A DNA stretch of 17,393 bases from an uncultured Lachnospiraceae bacterium (GTDB lineage: Bacteria > Bacillota > Clostridia > Lachnospirales > Lachnospiraceae), in contig CAJUFE010000076.1 in NCBI GenBank assembly GCA_910585635.1, positions 1 to 17,393 on the forward strand, written 5' to 3'. A model generated the notes under the pieces. It saw nothing but the letters and a program-made list of their open reading frames with translations, was not told the origin of the DNA and did no database searches. Shown one piece after another: positions 15,126 through 17,393 of the stretch; the stretch's first letter is position 1, and the number at the start of each line of letters is the position of its first letter. The translations under genes and the position numbers were made by a program.

Positions 15126-15395
15126 AGTGTGTTTGGAGCACCATCCTGCCATCTGCAGGCCCCGCTTCGCGAGAGGTCTGGCCCTCATCCGGTCAATGCA
15201 GCTCACAGATCGCGACGCACAGCTGACGGAAAGCGATCCGCGGACACGCATTGAGCGCCGCCTGTCTGACCAGTGAAAAGGGACCCGGTGAAAAAGGACT
15301 GTGTAAAAAGGAATGATCACGGGAACATTACAGGACGGTCACAGGATGAAAAGAAGGTAAAAGACCCCAACAAGAGAAAGGAAACGAGCAGAGCT
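15126..15395 (+). other. Gap between the double GT2 and the flippase
   Basis: About 270 bases. The first half holds nothing I recognise. The second half (15273-15395) is open in frame with the flippase and could encode an N-terminal extension starting at GTG 15273. No convincing promoter or terminator was found. Confidence 0.5.
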
Positions 15396-16838
15396 ATGGA
15401 GGAGAGAGGGACAAAGGAGCAGGTGCTGGGCGGCCTGTTCTGGAAGGTGATGGAAAATGGCGGGTCCCAGGGGATCCAATTTGTGATCTCGATCATTCTG
15501 GCCAGGCTCCTGTCGCCGGACGAGTACGGGATCATCAATATCGTGCTGATCTTCGTCACGATCGCCAACGTGATCGTGCAGAACGGCTTCGGCACGGCCC
15601 TGGTCCAGAAGCAGCAGGTCGATGAACGGGACTATTCTTCGGTATTTTATGTGAACCTGGCAGCGGCGGTATCGATCTACGGGGTGCTGTTCTTCTGTGC
15701 GCCTCTTATCGCGGCCTTTTACGATAACCCTTCCATGACCCAGGTGGTGCGGGTGCTCTCTCTGGTGTTGTTCCCAGGCGCGGCGATCTGTGTGCAGAAC
15801 GCCTTTGTGGCCCGGCAGATGCGTTTTAAAGGCCTGTGCATCGCCACGGTCTTGGCGGCGGTGGCCTCCGGCGGGATCGGGATCTTTATGGCCAGCGCGG
15901 GCCTGGGCGTGTGGGCGCTTGTGGGACAGCAGCTCTGCTACTACCTGGCGTTGACCCTGGTCCTGTTCGTGGTGATCCCCTGGCGGCCAAGGATCCTTTT
16001 TGCCGTGGAGCGGGTGGGGACCATGTTCCGTTTTGGCTGGAAGCTGCTGTGCGCTTCCCTGATCGACACGGTGTTCATGAACCTGTACGGGCTGGTGGTG
16101 GGGAAGATCTACGACGAGCGGACCATGGGGATCTACAGCCGGGGCGAGCAGTTCCCCAAGCTGATCGTGACCAACTTAGGCACGGCGATCCAGGCGGTGA
16201 TGCTCCCGGCCCTGTCCGCCCACCAGACCCACCCTGACGAGGTGGTGCGGATGCTGAGGCGGTCGATCAAGACCAGCGTCTACCTGGTCCTTCCCATGAT
16301 GGCCGGTCTGGCGGCGGCAGGGGATAACCTGGTGTGGACGTTGCTTGGCGAAAAATGGATGGCCTGCGTCCCCTTCCTCCAGATCTCCTGTCTGGCCTAT
16401 GCGGTGTGGCCTATGGACATCGCCAACCTCCAGGCTCTGAACGCCATGGGGCGGAGCGACGTGTTCTTAAAGCTGGAGATCCTGAAAAAAGCCGTGGGGG
16501 TGGTCATCCTAGCCTTGAGCATCCGCTGTGGGGCCCTGGCCTTTATCGCCTGGAAGGCTATGGGAGATTTTGTCTGTACCTTCATCAACGCATGGCCCAA
16601 CCAGAAGCTCTTAGGCTACCAGGTCCGCCAGCTCTGGCGGGACATCCTGCCGGCCCTGGCAGTCTCCGGGCTGATGGGGGTCCTGGTCTATCTTTTGGGG
16701 ACCGTCCTCCCCAGAGGGGTCCTGGGCCTGGCCGGGCAGGTGGCGGCCGGGGGGGCGGTCTATCTGCTGTTATCGGTGGGATTTAAGCTGGAGAGCTTCC
16801 GCTATCTGTTGGGGATCTTTCGGGAAAAGATGAGGTGA
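15396..16838 (+). CDS. Wzx/TuaB-type polysaccharide flippase
   Basis: A polytopic membrane protein of the polysaccharide transporter (PST/MOP) family that flips lipid-linked glycan units across the membrane. From ATG 15396 it is 480 residues, the usual size, starting MEERGTKEQVLGGLFWKVME, with about 12-14 hydrophobic spans. Family features include ILARLLSPDEYGI, VQNGFGTALVQKQ and YSRGEQFPKLIVTNLG. The frame stays open upstream to a GTG at 15273. That would add 41 very polar, Lys/Arg-rich residues with no family counterpart, and neither start has a strong ribosome binding site, so the true start is uncertain. It closes the glycan cluster and is the likely exporter of its product. Family assignment is firm, but the exact cargo is not visible. 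Confidence 0.88.
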   Translation: MEERGTKEQVLGGLFWKVMENGGSQGIQFVISIILARLLSPDEYGIINIVLIFVTIANVIVQNGFGTALVQKQQVDERDYSSVFYVNLAAAVSIYGVLFFCAPLIAAFYDNPSMTQVVRVLSLVLFPGAAICVQNAFVARQMRFKGLCIATVLAAVASGGIGIFMASAGLGVWALVGQQLCYYLALTLVLFVVIPWRPRILFAVERVGTMFRFGWKLLCASLIDTVFMNLYGLVVGKIYDERTMGIYSRGEQFPKLIVTNLGTAIQAVMLPALSAHQTHPDEVVRMLRRSIKTSVYLVLPMMAGLAAAGDNLVWTLLGEKWMACVPFLQISCLAYAVWPMDIANLQALNAMGRSDVFLKLEILKKAVGVVILALSIRCGALAFIAWKAMGDFVCTFINAWPNQKLLGYQVRQLWRDILPALAVSGLMGVLVYLLGTVLPRGVLGLAGQVAAGGAVYLLLSVGFKLESFRYLLGIFREKMR

Positions 16839-16916
16839 CGATATCCCGCACTTTTTTAGGGTGGATCGCCCTAAGGCGGCTTAAGATCAGAGGAAAAATA
16901 CGGATGGTCCCGGATC

Positions 16917-17354
16917 TCACCAGGTAGATCTGCGCTGTCTTATTTCAAAGGAAAGACTTCTGTACGGGCAAAGTTCCGAAGGATGCGGCAAAATGGACAT
17001 TTTTCGGAACCAGGCCTTCATAAATCTCGCCTTTGACATCGGAGGACATATTTTTGGAAGGTACTGCTCCACCAGCATTTGAAACTTTCTTACTTCAGAG
17101 CGCTCGGGGCCGGCAGCATTGGAATATCCTCGTATGTAGTTATTGCACACCTGCCACAAAGCAATACCATGTTTTTCAGCAAACTTGACTGCCCCGCTTT
17201 GAAAGCCTGCTGTGGATATTAAGATCCCCTTTTGAGCACCTATGCTCTGCAATTTTCTATCAAGTGCCGCTGCGATTTCACGCTCTACACTGCGGGATTG
17301 TTTTTTACACTCTACAAGAACTGGTATTGCGGATCGTTCTGGAAAAGCCGGATC
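16917..17354 (-). pseudogene. Truncated Mrr-type restriction endonuclease remnant
   Basis: The - strand frame 17354-16917 encodes about 145 residues. It opens with IPVLVECKKQSRSVERE, containing the E-C-K part of a PD-(D/E)xK nuclease site. AQKGILISTAGFQSGAVKFAEKHGIALWQV follows as two family-typical segments of Mrr catalytic domains. These enzymes cleave modified or foreign DNA. The N-terminal part with the first catalytic Asp (the GG.D region) is missing, because an in-frame TGA lies just upstream (17355-17357). No start codon with a ribosome binding site is seen. Any start at TTG 17250-17252 would exclude the E-C-K motif. The region is visibly more AT-rich than its surroundings, consistent with acquired DNA. 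It points opposite to every other gene here. It could be a broken gene, or could continue by a frameshift beyond the window. Confidence 0.6.
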
Positions 17355-17393
17355 TCAAGGTGCTGGACGTCCGCACCCAGGTATTTGTGGAGA
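17342..17393 (+). CDS. Possible internal fragment of a + strand gene at the window edge
   Basis: The last 52 bases read in one + frame as EKPDLKVLDVRTQVFVE, with codon choice (GTG, CTG, GAC, GTC, CGC, ACC) like that of the native genes. Base composition returns to GC-rich just where the nuclease remnant stops. The codon-aligned opposite strand also reads open, so direction is not certain. No start is visible, and I do not recognise the protein. Confidence 0.25.

Noticed and set aside
16856..16874. Hairpin TTAGGGT/GCCCTAA after the flippase as a terminator
   Set aside because: The T-run comes before the stem in + direction, and on the - strand the stem is followed by A residues, so it fits a terminator on neither strand.

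Overview
The window looks like a chromosomal segment of a moderately GC-rich Clostridia member, most likely Lachnospiraceae. That is an inference. It rests on strong AGGAGG-type ribosome binding sites, consensus housekeeping promoters with 17-base spacers, and the gene order rpmE - yqhQ-like - prmC - prfA typical of that group. All well-supported genes lie on the + strand, except a remnant at the right edge. No rRNA, tRNA, CRISPR array or intact insertion sequence was seen.

Region 1 (1-5374) is housekeeping. A promoter and a two-hairpin leader precede rpmE (ribosomal protein L31), which ends at an intrinsic terminator. Next come a DUF1385/YqhQ-type membrane protein, prmC (release-factor glutamine methyltransferase), prfA (its substrate, release factor 1) and glmM (phosphoglucosamine mutase, cell-wall precursor supply). 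prmC carries an unusual in-frame block of six 12-residue repeats in the middle of its methyltransferase fold.

Region 2 (5375-8103) holds leuA (2-isopropylmalate synthase) between two copies of a structured intergenic repeat. A third, partial copy opens the window. Each copy has a large inverted repeat whose arms differ between copies but keep pairing, and each is followed within about 40 bases by a consensus promoter (for rpmE, leuA and glf). The leuA leader of about 245 nt starts with a 12-bp hairpin, can encode a leucine-rich 17-residue peptide, and ends with a small terminator-like hairpin. Attenuation by leucine is possible but unproven.

Region 3 (8104-16838) is a surface-polysaccharide cluster: glf (UDP-galactopyranose mutase, makes UDP-galactofuranose), a GT8 glycosyltransferase, a GT2 glycosyltransferase, a YbaK-type Cys-tRNA(Pro) deacylase that looks out of place, a 915-residue protein with two GT2 domains joined by a repeat-rich linker, and a Wzx-type flippase. 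A galactofuranose-containing glycan assembled on the cytoplasmic face and flipped outward is the natural reading. No polymerase or initiating transferase is in view.

Region 4 (16839-17393) holds a truncated, visibly more AT-rich remnant of an Mrr-type restriction endonuclease on the - strand, ending abruptly near 17354 beside what may be the inside of another + strand gene.

Two cross-cutting oddities deserve attention: the structured intergenic repeat family, and the recurrent expansion of polar, often tandem-repetitive inserts in loops of otherwise ordinary enzymes (PrmC, the single-domain GT2 and the double GT2).
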